A stretch of DNA of 64,000 bases. Origin: Brachypterus glaber (lineage: Eukaryota; Arthropoda; Insecta; Coleoptera; Kateretidae). The notes beneath the pieces were generated by a model that worked only from the letters and a program-made list of their open reading frames with translations, had not been told where the DNA came from and searched no databases. Shown in pieces: positions 20,622 through 32,242 of the stretch. The position numbers were made by a program, and so were the translations under genes. The stretch is from the NCBI GenBank assembly GCA_958510825.1, contig OY294049.1:29912774-29976773 (forward strand), written 5' to 3'. Every line of letters starts with the position of its first letter. Within the stretch, counting starts at the first letter, position 1.

Positions 20622-20915
20622 TTTAAACGTCATCTTAAGAGTTTACTAGAAGGGTCTTTGCAGTTATTTAACCAAATTAATGGTTTATGATCGCAATATA
20701 TATCGAATTTTTTCCCATAAAGATAAGGTCTAAAATGTTTACAAGACTCTATGATTACAAACAATTCTTTTTCAGTAGTAGAATAATTTTGTTGCGCCTT
20801 GTTAAGGGTTTTTGAAAAATAGGAAATTGGTAAGTCCTTTCCTTGAGTTTCCTGCGATAATATGCCTGATATTTGTTCATTTGAAGAATCGCAAAAATTT
20901 TTTATGAAAATTAGG
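20622..20915 (-). pseudogene. pol: Gypsy element 2 pol: RNase H N-terminal part
   Basis: The minus strand encodes the RNase H start with CDSSNEQISGILSQ, the block SYFSKTLNKAQQNYSTTEKE and YCDHKPLIW, then reaches the TGA at 20630-20632. A one-base insertion in a T run near 20897 disrupts the frame just before CDSS. The RT catalytic core that should precede it is absent and replaced by the LINE-containing insertion. Confidence 0.75.
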
Positions 20916-20930
20916 ATATTGTAATATACA

Positions 20931-22420
20931 GGGTGTTCCGTGAGGAAAGGGAAATATTTAAAGGATGTGTTCTAGAGGTCAAAATAGGAAAAAAGTTCCC
21001 ATAAATATATGTCCAAAACCTACTCGTAAGGGAGCTACGCACTTTCAAAGGGGTACCAAAATTTCGATTTTTATTAATAACTTAGGAACCCTTTGTGTTA
21101 TAGCATCGAGATTTAGCGTAGGATCTGTGCTTTATAAGACCTATCAGCCAATGGTATTTGCATGATGTTAATTTAACCAGGGGCGTCCGTAATGGGGGGT
21201 CTTATCACTTTTTTGCCCAAAACTTTTTTCTGCTTAACCCTTGAATGGGTTATGTCCTACATTACTGACAGACTTCAACAAGTTTCAATAAATAATATAC
21301 TTTCCTTTATAAATAGCGTAGATTTAGGCACCCCGCAAGGATCATGCCTATCTCCAACAATATTTAATATTTTTATTAATTCGCTCCCCAAACTACTTTT
21401 AGAAATAGGACTCCCCATACTGTATGCAGATGACACTAATATTTTGATTGCTGCGAAAACCATGGAGGAGTTAATAAAAAAAGCTCAAAAATGCCTAATG
21501 ATTATAAAAGAGTGGTGTTCCAAAAAAAAACTTAAACTAAACAATGATAAAACAGTAATGATGCAATTCCTTACAATAAATGCCCCCATTAATAAGTCTA
21601 TACTCATTAAAAATGAGGGTAAATCAATAATTAATAGTACAAAAACAAAATTCCTTGGCCTGCATATAGATCAAAAACTAACATTTTCCACACACATTCA
21701 AAATTTGTTACCTCAACTGAGCAGCTCTTGCTTTCTCCTTAGAAATCTCAGAAAAACAGACTCCATTGATGTAATAAAAAAGGCATACTTTGGAATAGTT
21801 CAGTCAAAGTTAAGCTATGGCATCATATTCTGGGGCCAATCGACGGAAGTCTCAAAAATATTTATAAAGCAAAAGAAAACCATACGAAATATGTTTAATA
21901 TAGGCAAGCGCACATCATGCAGACCTTATTTTATGGAACACAAAATATTAACATTAACTGGCCTTTATTTGTACTCTCTACTTACTTATGCTAAAAATAG
22001 CCTCAACACACATACAAGGGGGAATATTCATAGGCGTGAAACCCGGAGTAAGGACATGTTAGCCGTACCTCCTGCAAGACTTAAAATTTCCCAAAAAAAT
22101 CCTGATCATGCAGGTGTTATATGTTTAAATAAATTATTTCAAATAGATAAAAAATTTGCAACATACAGCAAAAAATTATTTAAAGAAAATTGAAATTTTT
22201 CTTAATAAAGAAATCCTATTATTCCCTTAATGAATTTTTAAATGAGTAATTGTTAATTTTAATGACTAATTGTAATTTATTGTATTTGTATTATCAAAAA
22301 ATTTTTGACGTCTCTGTATTTTACATTGTGTATCGTGTTAACAATTTATTGTATTTAAACAACCTTACATTATTGTAAACAAATTGAGTAAAATAAATTA
22401 TTCTTATTCTTATTCTTAAA
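20931..22420 (+). mobile_element. LINE fragment plus dispersed repeat inserted in pol
   Basis: The left part (20931-21240) is an ACAGGGTGTTCC repeat of the family also seen at 895. The right part is the 3' half of a non-LTR retrotransposon ending in (ATTCTT)n at about 22395-22418. No clean target duplication flanks the pair. The host pol lacks its RT core, so insertion was accompanied or followed by a deletion. Confidence 0.7.
21247..22193 (+). pseudogene. 5'-truncated non-LTR retrotransposon RT
   Basis: The frame is open from 21192, but homology begins near 21247 (YITDRLQQV). Motifs of LINE reverse transcriptase follow: GTPQGSCLSP, the catalytic YADDTN, and LKLNNDKTVMMQF. A long C-terminal region with GIIFWGQSTE, FIKQKKTIRNMFN and the HAG motif typical of Jockey/CR1-type elements closes it. 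The N-terminal RT and the endonuclease are missing, so the copy is dead on arrival, although about 315 codons remain open. Confidence 0.8.
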
Positions 22421-22895
22421 AAGAATCGCCTATAGTAATATCATTCAATTTCCGATAATCTATTACAAGTCGCCATTTTCTTTTACCTGAGGAGTCTAGT
22501 TTTTTAGGAACAAACCATAGATTGCTAGAATAAGGTGATTTAGAATGTCTGATAATATTGTGTTCAAGCATTTGATTTATTTGAGAATTTACTTCTTGTT
22601 CATGTACTTTCGGGTACCTGTAAGTTTTACAAGTTATAGGAGCGTCATGTTTTGTATGAATAGAATGTTTTAGAGTTTTTGTAGAAGTTAAGTATTCACC
22701 AGGTAAGTGAAATAAATCTGAAAATTCTTCAGAAATATTTAGAATGGCTTGATTTTCATCGGAAGTTAAGTGATCAGTATGAATTTTTTCTTTTAAAATT
22801 TTATTTCTATTAGTTTGATTATTATTTATTTTTGAATTAAAATAATTAATTTCTTCGAATTTATTTAAATCTACTAAATCTAAAGTAGGTTTTCA
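22421..22895 (-). pseudogene. pol: Gypsy element 2 pol: RT N-terminal part
   Basis: An uninterrupted minus-strand frame too short in ATG-started form to stand out. It encodes the RT N-terminus, with HSIHTKHDAPI, YRYPKVHEQEVNSQI, VPKKLDSSGKRKWR and LVIDYRKLND. It stops in the LINE tail at about 22420. It is one frame off from the preceding protease segment, so there is also a frameshift near 22890. Confidence 0.8.
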
Positions 22896-23227
22896 ATTAA
22901 AACTTCATTTTCATTCATATTTAAGATAGGTATGATTGCTTTATAATTATCATTATTAATTAAAATATCGGGAATAAAAACATTAGGATGAATTGGTTTT
23001 TTCTCAATGAGACCATATTTTAAATTATTCTGTGAAATATTTATTTCAGCAATAAATTCACAATAAGGCGGAATTTTTATTTTATTTTCTGATGTTTGTG
23101 ATTTTTCCAATATTATTTCTTTCGGTGAAATTTCCTTATTAAGTTTTATTTTTTTATTATCAATGATTATATTATTATTACAAAGATCAAGTAAGACATT
23201 ATGTTTTTTAAGAAAATCGGTACCCAA
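22880..23227 (-). pseudogene. pol: Gypsy element 2 pol: protease end and linker
   Basis: Encodes GTDFLKKHNVLLDL, the second conserved half of retroviral-type aspartic proteases, followed by a hydrophilic linker to RT. It is in a different frame from the DTG segment upstream; the indel lies near 23250-23265. Confidence 0.75.
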
Positions 23228-23247
23228 AATACCGTCAAAATTTGTTT

Positions 23248-23487
23248 TTAATTCGCCACCACGACGACATGACTTTTGTGAGGAATAATTGTGTGATTTA
23301 TGATAAATTCTAAATTTGCTGACCCAAAGGATTGTATGGAGTTATCGTTTGTTATACCTTTTATTTCAATGAGATCATTCTTATCTAAGGGGATCAAATG
23401 AGGAACTAAGGCCGTTGATTTTACAATAGTCGTAGTAGAACCTGTATCAATTAAAAATGTTATATGTTTATTTAAGGCATTAGTCAT
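23248..23487 (-). pseudogene. pol: Gypsy element 2 pol: protease active site
   Basis: 79 codons containing FLIDTGSTTTIVK, the catalytic Asp-Thr-Gly of the aspartic protease, and a second strand region ending at a frameshift. The start codon lies just past the gag zinc knuckles. Confidence 0.8.
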
Positions 23488-23619
23488 ATTAAACGGAATT
23501 GTATTTAAATTTGAATTAGGTTGAAGGTTTATATTATGCGAAATATTTACATATTCATTTATTTCTGGATTTGAGATGGGAATGCCTCTTTTTTGTGGTC
23601 CGTATCCTGAGGGACATTC

Positions 23620-24621
23620 GACACAGTGGACCTCTGACAGTTTAAATGATTTACTCTTGGATTAGAAAATTGAGTATTTTTAAATTGTCTTTTTCGACAT
23701 TCAGAAATTAAATGTCCTGGCTTTTTGCAATAATTGCAAAATTTTTGATAAGAATTATTATAATTATTTGACGTAGAAGGTTTATTGTAAAAATTATTAT
23801 TTGAAAAATTAGGATTTGTATACCTATTTTGATTTGTATTGATAGGGACCTCTTTTACGACAATTCTGCGAGTTATGTGAATTATTTTTACAATATTTGC
23901 AATACATATTTATATTGGTTTTTTGTTTTGTATAATTGATTATTTTTTCTTCTTGCAGAGCAAGATTATAGGCGTCGTTAAGTGAATTAACTTCTCTAGC
24001 TCGTAACATTTGACTGATTTCTGGTTTACAATGAATTATAAACCTACGTAAAGCAGTGCGCTGAATAGATCGTTTTAATCCAGGTAAATCCTGAAAATCT
24101 TCACAATTGTTTGTTTCAGATTGAATACATTCATTTTTTATTTTTTCAATTCTTTTAAAATAATCAGTTATAGATTCATTTGAAAATTGCCTGACTGTTT
24201 CTAATTCTTCGTGTGCTTGTACAAGATGCTTTGTTTGACTATAGTATTGTTTTAATTTTTGTTTAAGTTCGTACCATGAGTCGATATCAGTTAATTACAA
24301 CTCATTTACGACGTTACTTGATAACTGTGCAACAACAAATAACAATAAGCTATCTGTCTGATTTGGGGATGCTAAAGAGAAAGCACTATTCGTATTTTGT
24401 ATAAATGTGTTAAGTTCGAGCCTATCACCTGTAAATGGTTTTATAAACTTAAAAAGTACAGTTAATGGAAGATCATTGTTTACAATTATTGAGTTATCGT
24501 CGCTTATTATATCATATTCATCTTGATTTTGATTTGGTTCTTGGCTTGATGTTATTGGATTTAAGTTAGACATTTTTGAAACTTGAAATATATAACTTTG
24601 AACAAAATTTTTATTATTCAA
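23620..24621 (-). pseudogene. gag: Gypsy element 2 gag
   Basis: The N-terminal frame 24621-24295 starts with Asn/Ser-rich sequence and contains FKFIKPFTGDRLELNTFI, a capsid start like those of errantiviral gags. A stop at about 24295 is followed in frame by the rest of capsid (VRQFSNESITDYFKRI) and a first zinc knuckle CKYCKNNSHNSQNC near 23880. A stop at 23824 and a frame change precede a second knuckle CNYCKKPGHLISEC near 23735. Gag therefore carries at least two disruptions. Confidence 0.75.
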
Positions 24622-25700
24622 AGGAGAGTTGTATAATTATTGTGTAATAATTGTATTTTATTTATTTTAGTTATCGTATTTTAATTCTTATTTATTTATT
24701 TTTATATTGATTTAAGATGACTCAAAAATATTTTATTTTCGAGATAGACTCAAAAAATATTTAATTTTTTTGAGTATAAGATTTATGATTTATATCAAGT
24801 TTTATTTATATAGGATATAGGATAGGATGAACATTTATATTATAAAGTGAAAAAACTTTAAAAATTACTTACGTCTTGTAGTTCCTGTACAAACGATATC
24901 TCTTCCTGTACTAGCTTGTACTCCAAGGACGTACTCCAGTACTCCAGTTTACTACAGAACGAATCAGGATGAAGATGCAGGTAGGTACTTTTGTTAAGAG
25001 TTGAAACTCACAGTGATTGGAACTGGTTTGGAACTGGATTACCACTTCTCGTTACCACAATCACCCAAAATATTCAAACGTATTTGAATATCCAAAATGT
25101 TTTTGGAGTATCCTGCTTCTGACACCAAAATTCCTATGTTGTATTCCTTGATCAACACAACATAAAAAAAGTTTAATTTAATTCTGACACCAGGGCAACC
25201 TTTTATTAAGAGGTTCCGAAACTTCACAGTTATTTTGTATTTATAGTCATTCACAGTTTCTTCACAATAGGGTTTAAATGTTCTTGATTATTATTTAGAA
25301 ACTTGTTTGTTTTTATAATGATATTTATTTAATACTTGTAAGATTATAACTTTGAGATAAATTTGAGATAGTTTTTAGATAACTCTAATTTAAGATACGT
25401 GCGATCTAACTCAGGTCTAATACAGCTCTGAGGGTTATCTAGGCGGAGTTCTATTTATATTAAATGAATACTGCTTAAGTCAGCAAAATGAGATAAACAA
25501 AGAGGCCATTGTTCTAGGGAGATATTAAACATAACGTAACCTAACTTTTTGGTTTAGGTCAGTTTTTTCGCCTGTTTGGTGTTTTTGATGCCTTGCCCCA
25601 TTTAAACGGGGGCATAGTCCCCATTCAAACGGGGAGAATACAATTCTGACCAAAATATACCTTAAAAGCTTTAAAATTTTTAAAATCAAGTGGTTGGAAT
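24622..25700 (-). other. Leader and probable 5' LTR zone of element 2
   Basis: No gene. On the minus strand TGGTGTCAGAAGCAGGATA (25109-25127) looks like a Leu-tRNA primer site, with TG...-type sequence (TGTTGTATTCC at 25136) just beyond as a possible LTR edge. A second TGGTGTCAGAA lies at about 25175-25187. With no second LTR in the window, the boundaries cannot be fixed. Confidence 0.4.
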
Positions 25701-25704
25701 ACTA

Positions 25705-25849
25705 GGGGAACGTTCAAGTATTATGTAACGCTCCTAGGGGGGGTTCATTTTGAAGTGTTACGCCCATGTTAATGGTATAGGAAAATAGCGTTACAGGGGG
25801 GGGGTCCAAAATGATCAAAATTTGCGTTACGTAATACTTGAACGTTCCC
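25705..25849. mobile_element. MITE, GGGAACGTTCAAGTATTACG family, copy 1
   Basis: Inverted ends of about 35 bp (GGGAACGTTCAAGTATTA; right end inverted) enclose G-rich and C-rich centres. TA flanks each end, suggesting a Tc1/mariner-type non-autonomous element. Related to 32929-33173 and 45854. Confidence 0.7.
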
Positions 25850-26084
25850 TAGCCCCAGAGCTAGAGTTTCGACTGGTTGGAAGTTCTGACTCGAAACTGT
25901 AGCAGCTCCCTTCATAAAATTCATTTAATTTTAGATCAGTGGATGCTTCTTTATAACTAAATTATGATGAATTTAATCAAAATTGACACTGACTTTATAG
26001 CATGACAACCAACTTAAGTGTGGACTTCAGCGATTGAATAAAAAAAGTAATAAAATTATTAAGACAATGGTCACTCGATCAGTT
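25850..26084. other. Spacer, nothing recognised
   Basis: AT-rich sequence between the MITE and the LINE 3' tail, with no frame or repeat that I recognise. Confidence 0.5.
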
Positions 26085-28190
26085 GTTAATAATATTAATA
26101 ATAATAATCTTTATTCTATTTTTTACATAGATTGGATACGTCATACAAAGAATATATAGAAAAAAAATAAAAAATAAATGTATAAACACACCTACCTATG
26201 ATTATACAATGCCTGAAAAAATTAAAAAAGAGAAAAACAAAAAAACAGATTGTATAAAAACATAGAAGTATGTTAAACATTAAGAAATAAATAAAACATA
26301 GACAAGCAGTTAAATAAATACGCATAAATAGGTACATAGATTACATTTGATAGCTATGGTCTCTTTTAAAGGTTTTTGCAAAATTTTCAAATTCTCCCAA
26401 ACTGTAAATAGTTTTATGAAGTAGAAATGTCTTAACTTCATTCTTAAAACGGTTAAGAGGATATTTTTTAATGAATTCTGGTAGAAGATTATAAAAATAA
26501 CGTCCAGCATGATATGGGGATTTTTTATACATGCTTAACTTAAATTTTTTTACGACAAGTTGGTTATTATTACGGGTAGGATAACTATGAAAATTTCCAT
26601 GTGATAAAAATACATTTAAATTCTTTTTAACGAATACAAATAATTTATACAAATAAATGGACGGAACAGTTAAAATATGATACTTTTTAAAAACCTCACG
26701 ACACGAATCACTAAAACCCATATTAAATATAATTCTTATTAATCTTTTCTGAATAATAAGTACATCGTCTATATCTGAAGATTGTCCCCATATTACGATA
26801 TTATACGATATTATTGAATTCAAATTCAAATTGTGTTTTAAATTGTTGAATAAAAATACTTGCTTGTTTAATTTACCACAAAGAGATTTGACATGACTTG
26901 ACCACGTTAGGTTTTTATCGACAATTACGCCCAGAAAATTAGTTGAATCTTCACATTTAAAACATTGATCACCCATTTTAAATTAGCAAAATTTTTGCGG
27001 AAGTGTCCGAATTCTAAAAAAACTGTCTTTTCCTTGTTTAAAATTAATTAATTTTTTCTACACCAAGAGGCAAATCATTCAGTACCCTATCTATCATAGT
27101 TTTGAGTGTATCCAAGTCATCCGCGCTAATAACTATGGTGGTGTCATCAGCATAAATGTACAGTTTTCCATTCTTTATAAAGTGTGGAAGGTCATTTATA
27201 AATAGTAGGAATAATAAGGGACCCAATATACTTCCATGTGGTTGCCTTTAGATTGTGCAAAAAAGTTTGAAATTTTTTTATTAATTTTAACTTTAAATTT
27301 TCTATTTTTTAAAAACGAAACTAACCAGTCATTAATAGATCCTACACTATTTAACTTATACCTAACAAAATCAGGGTCTAGAGTATCAAATGCCTTAGTT
27401 AAGTCGAAGGATACAGCAACCACATATTTACCCAAATCGAGTCATATATTTCCTGCACCATTTCGATTAAAGCGGTTTCAGTTGAGAACCCTTGCCTAAA
27501 GCCATGTTGACAATTATTAAGAAGTTTGTTACGTTGGAGAAAATCTACAATTTGATTATATTCAGCCTTTTCAAAGACTTTAGAGAAGACGCTTAGCAAA
27601 GAGATGGGCCGGTAATTTTGTGGGTTTTGTGGATCATTCTTTTTGGGTATAACTATAACAGATGACTCCTTTAACGCTTCTGGAAAGGTTCCCGATAAAA
27701 CAGACAAATTTACCAAGTCAGCTAAAGGTTGACTTAATTCTTCACTGCATCTTTTTATTAGTTTTATTTCATCGATACAAGTCGAATTTTTAGATGCTAA
27801 ATTTTTTATAATGAGTTTAATCTCGTTTTTATTGACATTTTTAAAACGCATTTTTTTGTTATAAAAAGGACTGGTTGTACAATTTTTTGAAGGTTCTGAA
27901 CCAAAACATTCCAAAAGTTTGCAATCAACAATAGTAGAAAGATAATGTCCGAAATAATTGGCAACATCTAGATCTTTATCCAAGATAACATTATTTACGT
28001 TAAGAATTATTTCTTTATTGGTAGTTGCTTTATTTTTTAATGATACGATATTCCAGGACGCTTTGGTTTTGTTAGGTTTTTCATTTATTTGTTTGGAGAA
28101 AAAACTTTTTTTTTCGTTAGTTAGAACAACATCATTACATAATCTCTTTCTAATCCAATTTAAACCTTTTTTACTTTGTGTAGTGTTTTG
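26085..28190 (-). mobile_element. 5'-truncated LINE (minus strand)
   Basis: The 3' end is a short (ATT)n tail at 26088-26108 on the minus strand. Coding blocks extend to about 28170. The endonuclease region is missing, as usual for truncated insertions. Confidence 0.8.
26341..28170 (-). pseudogene. LINE reverse transcriptase, frameshifted
   Basis: Pieces in order: 28170-27399 with the RT N-terminus (VIVIPKKNDPQNPQNYRPIS, HGFRQGFSTETAL); 27435-27196 with VSFDLTKAFDTL; 27226-27044 with GPLLFLLFINDLP and the catalytic YADDT; and 26976-26341 with NFLGVIVDKNLTW, NIVIWGQSSD and a PYHAGRYFYNLLP end. Frames change near 27430 and 27240, and part of the region between YADDT and NFLG is lost. The style matches Jockey/CR1-like elements and resembles, but differs from, the LINE at 21247. 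Confidence 0.8.
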
Positions 28191-28535
28191 GTGGTTAGCC
28201 GTTTGAGTTTGTGGAAGTTTTTACCTCAAATCAAAAGCCCAAATCGACCAAACACCAAAACACACTAACACACCAACTAGACAAAGCAAACCTGATTGAG
28301 TGACCCTAATTAAGACACGCCAGTGCCAAAATGTATAAGAATGAAGGTTTGGGAAAATATTCAACTGCTATATGACCTACCTTGTTTTTTATTATTTTAT
28401 TAGTTATTTTTTTAATTTTATACATTTCTGTAATTTTTTCAAATAGAAATATGTTTTTTTGAGAAATAAATGTTTTTTTATACCGTTTTTAAATCCACTG
28501 ACATTGTACATAATCCTAAAAACTTCATTGTCAAT
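28191..28535. other. Spacer with GTTTGG-related repeat
   Basis: About 28180-28300 contains CAAACACCAAAACACACTAA-type sequence related to the inverse of the minisatellite at 32066-33470. No gene seen. Confidence 0.4.
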
Positions 28536-28686
28536 CAGGCCTATTCACATGTACCATTGAGATTGAGATTTGTGGCAATATTGACGAAAATTGCAAGGTC
28601 ATTTACGTCAACTGTATTAAAACTGCATGGGATTGTAATTTTTGTCAATATTGAATAGATTTCAATGGTACGTGTGAATAGGCCTG
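28536..28686. mobile_element. Palindromic MITE, CAGGCCTATTCACATG family, copy 1
   Basis: 151 bp with long imperfect inverted ends starting CAGGCCTATTCACATGTACC. AAT sits at both flanks (28533-28535, 28687-28689). A second copy of identical length lies inverted at 35728-35878. Confidence 0.8.
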
Positions 28687-28689
28687 AAT

Positions 28690-29872
28690 AAAGCACGGTG
28701 CTTAAAGATGAAAATTCCCTATAAAGTTACCAAATCGCACCACCTAGTGTGAAAAATTTGAACCCCCTAGAGTAAAGAATGCGATTAATTTCATCTTAGC
28801 CACTTGTTCAGACGCCATTCCTGTTCCCCCACTCCTCTAGTTCATTGGTATTACGGCCGAAGATCATACTGCCATAGAGAAGGAAAGAGAACCATTAGTC
28901 CAGCCTGCTCAAGATTATTTTGTGACAGAACGGGGCAGCTAAATGACGTAACGCAATATATCTGACCTTGCGCAGTACGCATCTCTATCAGCTGTGAAAT
29001 GCTGTCGGTCGTAAAACAATTCATCACCCCCAGTATTCATTTGTCTTATCTCCAAAAATCCCCCAGTAAAAATCTTAAAATGTCCAAAAAGAGAGATATT
29101 AGTAGTTTGTTTATACTGTCAGTACTGTCAGATCGTCGTTTGTTTCTGTTCATTTTTCGATTTCTAACGTGTTTTAATTGTTTTTTTGCTGCATTTGTTT
29201 ATAACTTTAAACCTAACCTGTATTGTTGCTTTATGAGGGTATAAGGGTCAATCCCTGGCGTACTCAAAGTAGGTGTACAAAATCCCGAAACTCAAACACA
29301 CCTCGAAAAATTCTTATAAAATAATTAAAAAAAACTATTTCGACGTTTCTTCGTAGATATTTATTGTTTTTTGTTGAATTTTTTACAATTTTTATTTGAC
29401 ACACAAAACTAAGGTTAAAAAGTACTCGTCAAAAACAACAATAGTAGTGCGCATGTGCAAGTTTATCTCATATGCGCTAGGCACATTTATCACAGTATTC
29501 CGCAACGGCCTTGGAGGTCTTTCCTTGTCTATGCATACTGCCGAAAGCGAGGTTTGTAGTAGTGGCAGCACTGATGTCAGTGGCTCTCAAAGCGTAGGCA
29601 AGTATTTATACATTGAGAATCTCAATTTGAGATATATTCATCTAATCCTTAGACTTTACCCCTCGCTTTAAACTCGCAATGCTTCTTTTGTACGACTTCG
29701 TCTAGCTCGCAGTAAACACAAACACACACACACAATAAAAAATAAATAATAATAAAATATAAAATATATTTAAGTTCTTTTTAGTGAAAATTAATTTAAG
29801 TATCACTAGCGGATATGCCTCATGAGCTAATGCCAAAAAATAGGAAGAAGAAGAAGACATTGAGATATATAA
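28690..29872. other. Spacer, no gene established
   Basis: Frames at 28999-29244 and 29396-29671 have no recognisable motif, biased composition or splice context and are probably chance. A (CA)n run and AT-rich tail lie at 29717-29770. Confidence 0.45.
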
Positions 29873-30704
29873 CTGGGGATCTATTCTTGAAAACCGAGGA
29901 GTAGAACGTTCCCCGGGGAGCGCTCCCCGATTTGTTTCTACTCCCTAGTTTAACAGCGGTGAGTTGCTATTCTTGAACGAAAAGGAGTGAGAAAATTATG
30001 AGCTCACAGCAAGGTATTGCCAAGCGGCGTTGCCAAGTTGTTTGACCAATCAGCGACGAGTTTAGGGACGCGTGTTTTGCTAGTGTTTTGTTTGTGGTAC
30101 AGTTGGACCCACAAAAAACGCAAGTTTTAAATATATCAAAATGTCAATTCTATTAATTATTTTATAGTTTAAGTAAGATTTTAAGAAAGAGGTTAGAATA
30201 ATTTGACATATTGTCGGTTTTTCTTTAAGTTTATTAGTAGTCTCTAATAAGTTATTACAGATAATGCGTGAATGCGAATAATGTTAAATAACAGTAACTG
30301 TTGTTATTATATGAAGCTGGAAGAAATCGAAAACTAGCAAATATAGATTTCCAGATCTGCAGAAGCAAGAAGTCTCCCCAAGATGGTTATTTTTATGTTA
30401 ATATTCCTTCTTTTTCACTAAATTAATGGAGAGCCCCTAGAACAAGCTCGAAGCTTTTTTGGGGCTCTCCATGAATCTGTATACCAAATAATAAAATAAA
30501 TAAATGTAGAATATTAAAATATTAAAAAAAATATATAATAAATAAAAAACTGAAAAAACATTTACAATATTTAATCATATAAAAAATTTAAACACAATAT
30601 TTAGTAAATCTTATGAGAAATAAAACTCCTTAGTAATCAAATATATAATTTATGAAAATTATGATTTTCGTTTAAAAAAGCTTTTTTTTTGCTGCCTAAA
30701 AGTT

Positions 30705-30900
30705 TCCAATCTCGGAATTATCGATTAGGCGGCGGGCGGTGGTTTCCGACCCAAGCAAATTTGTATCGTTTATAGCCTGCACCGCGTTTCGTAAAGGGTG
30801 TTCTCCTAAATTAATAAGTAAATTTTCACTTCCTTCTTCCCAAGCCTGCACGCCTTTTAACCGTTTCCTCCTGTATTCATTTTTTCTTCAATATTAACAA
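30705..30900 (-). pseudogene. Coding-like fragment in the Harbinger-like element
   Basis: On the minus strand an open stretch reads GVQAWEEGSENLLINLGEHP and later ETTARRLIDNSEIG. Composition and spacing look protein-like, but I do not recognise a family and there is no clear start. Confidence 0.3.
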
Positions 30901-31227
30901 AACTCCCCGAATCATTAAACTGTTCACTTGCTCACATCCTGCTTCCAATAACCCAATAGCTTGAGCTTTCTTAACATTATTTAATTGATGCATTTCTAAT
31001 TATGTACTTAATTAAATTAAATCCTTTATTGATTATACATAATTATGTACTTTATAATTATTATAAATAATTTTGACAAATATTGTCAACATTGACACTA
31101 CCTTGTTTGTAAACAGTTATTCAATTTACACAACTAGATTTTCTATCTTGTTTTTTTTTCGGATCCAACTGTACGTGGGTCTTCCACAGATGCCAAATCA
31201 TAAAATTTGTGGTTTTTTGTAAACAAA

Positions 31228-31503
31228 ATGTCCAAACCAAAGTGTTATCCCATCACGAAGATACAGAAGCAAATAATGACTGATCTTATCAGTAATAAAA
31301 CGGAAATGTATATGGGAAAATTTACTCAGGCATATACGAAAATTAGAAACGAAAATGACTGGAAAGAGTTGACAAGTTTTTTAAGTAAAAACCCTTACAT
31401 GTTTTTATTTTTACATTTCCATAACCCTTCTTTTAAAAATATCGTTTTCGTAAATTGGTATAAATGTCTTGTTTTCTACTTTTTAAATATATGTAACATG
31501 TAA
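31228..31503 (+). pseudogene. Myb/SANT-like DNA-binding fragment
   Basis: From the ATG at 31228 the frame gives a basic start and KIQKQIMTDLISNKTEMYMG, then KFTQAYTK and NDWKELTSFL. The spacing of tryptophan and leucine resembles the Myb/SANT-like domain accompanying Harbinger transposases. After about residue 60 the sequence becomes hydrophobic and AT-rich and is probably not original coding. There is no complete domain and no partner transposase. Confidence 0.4.
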
Positions 31504-31802
31504 TCAATAGAAAGATTTTAACTTTAAAAACTTTTTTTATATTATTTTGTTAAATAAATAAGTAAAAAACATCAAACACACCTGTCACAAAACTAACATC
31601 TGATCTAAAATAACAAACATGGCGGCGCACCCCGGTGTCTTCTACTGCCAAATACTAGTAGATGCAGGGAGCACTCCCTGGGGAGCATCGGAGAGCACCG
31701 TTCTATTGTTTTTCAGTTCAAGAATACGAATTTTCAAATTTATTGTGGACACGCCCACCTTCTATCGCTTTTTCTACTCCCCGGTTTTCAAGAATAGGTC
31801 CC

Positions 31803-31963
31803 CAGGGGGTCTATTCTCATTTCAGTGAGTTTTATTCACGCGTGAAAGCCAACTTCACAGTAGTTCTTCTGATGATTTGATTGGCGTAAACCGTGTAGCT
31901 CCGCCCATATTCATCAAAATATCAGGCGGAAAAAATCCGCTCGAAACCAGAATAGACCTCCTG
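31803..31963. mobile_element. MITE with CAGGRGGTCTATTCT ends
   Basis: 161 bp with inverted ends CAGGGGGTCTATTCT and CAGGAGGTCTATTCT. It directly abuts, and shares end sequence with, the element at 29873-31805, so the two families may use the same transposase. Confidence 0.6.
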
Positions 31964-32242
31964 GTTGCTTATTACTATTCTCTGAAAATTAATAAATATA
32001 ATAAAATAATTGTTGAAATTTTTATAATAAAAAATTGTTAAAATACACACGAATTTCTGGTTAGCGTTTTTTTTAATGGGTGCGTTGGTTTACGTTAAAA
32101 ATGGTTTGGTTTGGTAGTTTGCTGGTTTGGTGTTTTTTTTTTAATAGGAGGCGTTGGTTTACGTTAACAACCCTGGTAGAAAAGTACACAAATCTAACTT
32201 AACATAACATTGGATTAGTGACATTTTTATGTTTAGTCTCAA

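Larger units (their letters stand above)
17240..25190 (-). mobile_element. Decayed env-bearing Gypsy element with macrodomain (element 2)
   Basis: On the minus strand the order is gag, protease, RT, RNase H, macrodomain, integrase, env. This is an errantivirus-like layout with an extra domain. It is damaged by stops, frameshifts, a LINE fragment replacing the RT core (20931-22420), and loss of the env 3' part and 3' LTR at the satellite junction near 17240. Its upstream limit is uncertain. Possible primer sites at 25109-25127 and about 25170-25187 (both TGGTGTCAGAA on the minus strand) suggest a Leu-tRNA primer and a 5' LTR to their right. Confidence 0.85.
29873..31805 (+). mobile_element. 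Harbinger-like element with 34-bp TIRs
   Basis: The ends CTGGGGATCTATTCTTGAAA and, inverted, CTGGGGACCTATTCTTGAAA match over about 34 bp. The interior carries a Myb/SANT-like coding fragment (31228), a feature of PIF/Harbinger elements, which encode such a protein beside the transposase. No transposase was recognised, so it is a defective copy. The left flank is TAA; the right flank is obscured by an abutting MITE, so the duplication cannot be verified. Confidence 0.6.

Noticed and set aside
29396..29671. 91-codon frame with cysteines and serines
   Set aside because: No recognisable motif, no splice signals, and typical chance length for less AT-rich sequence.
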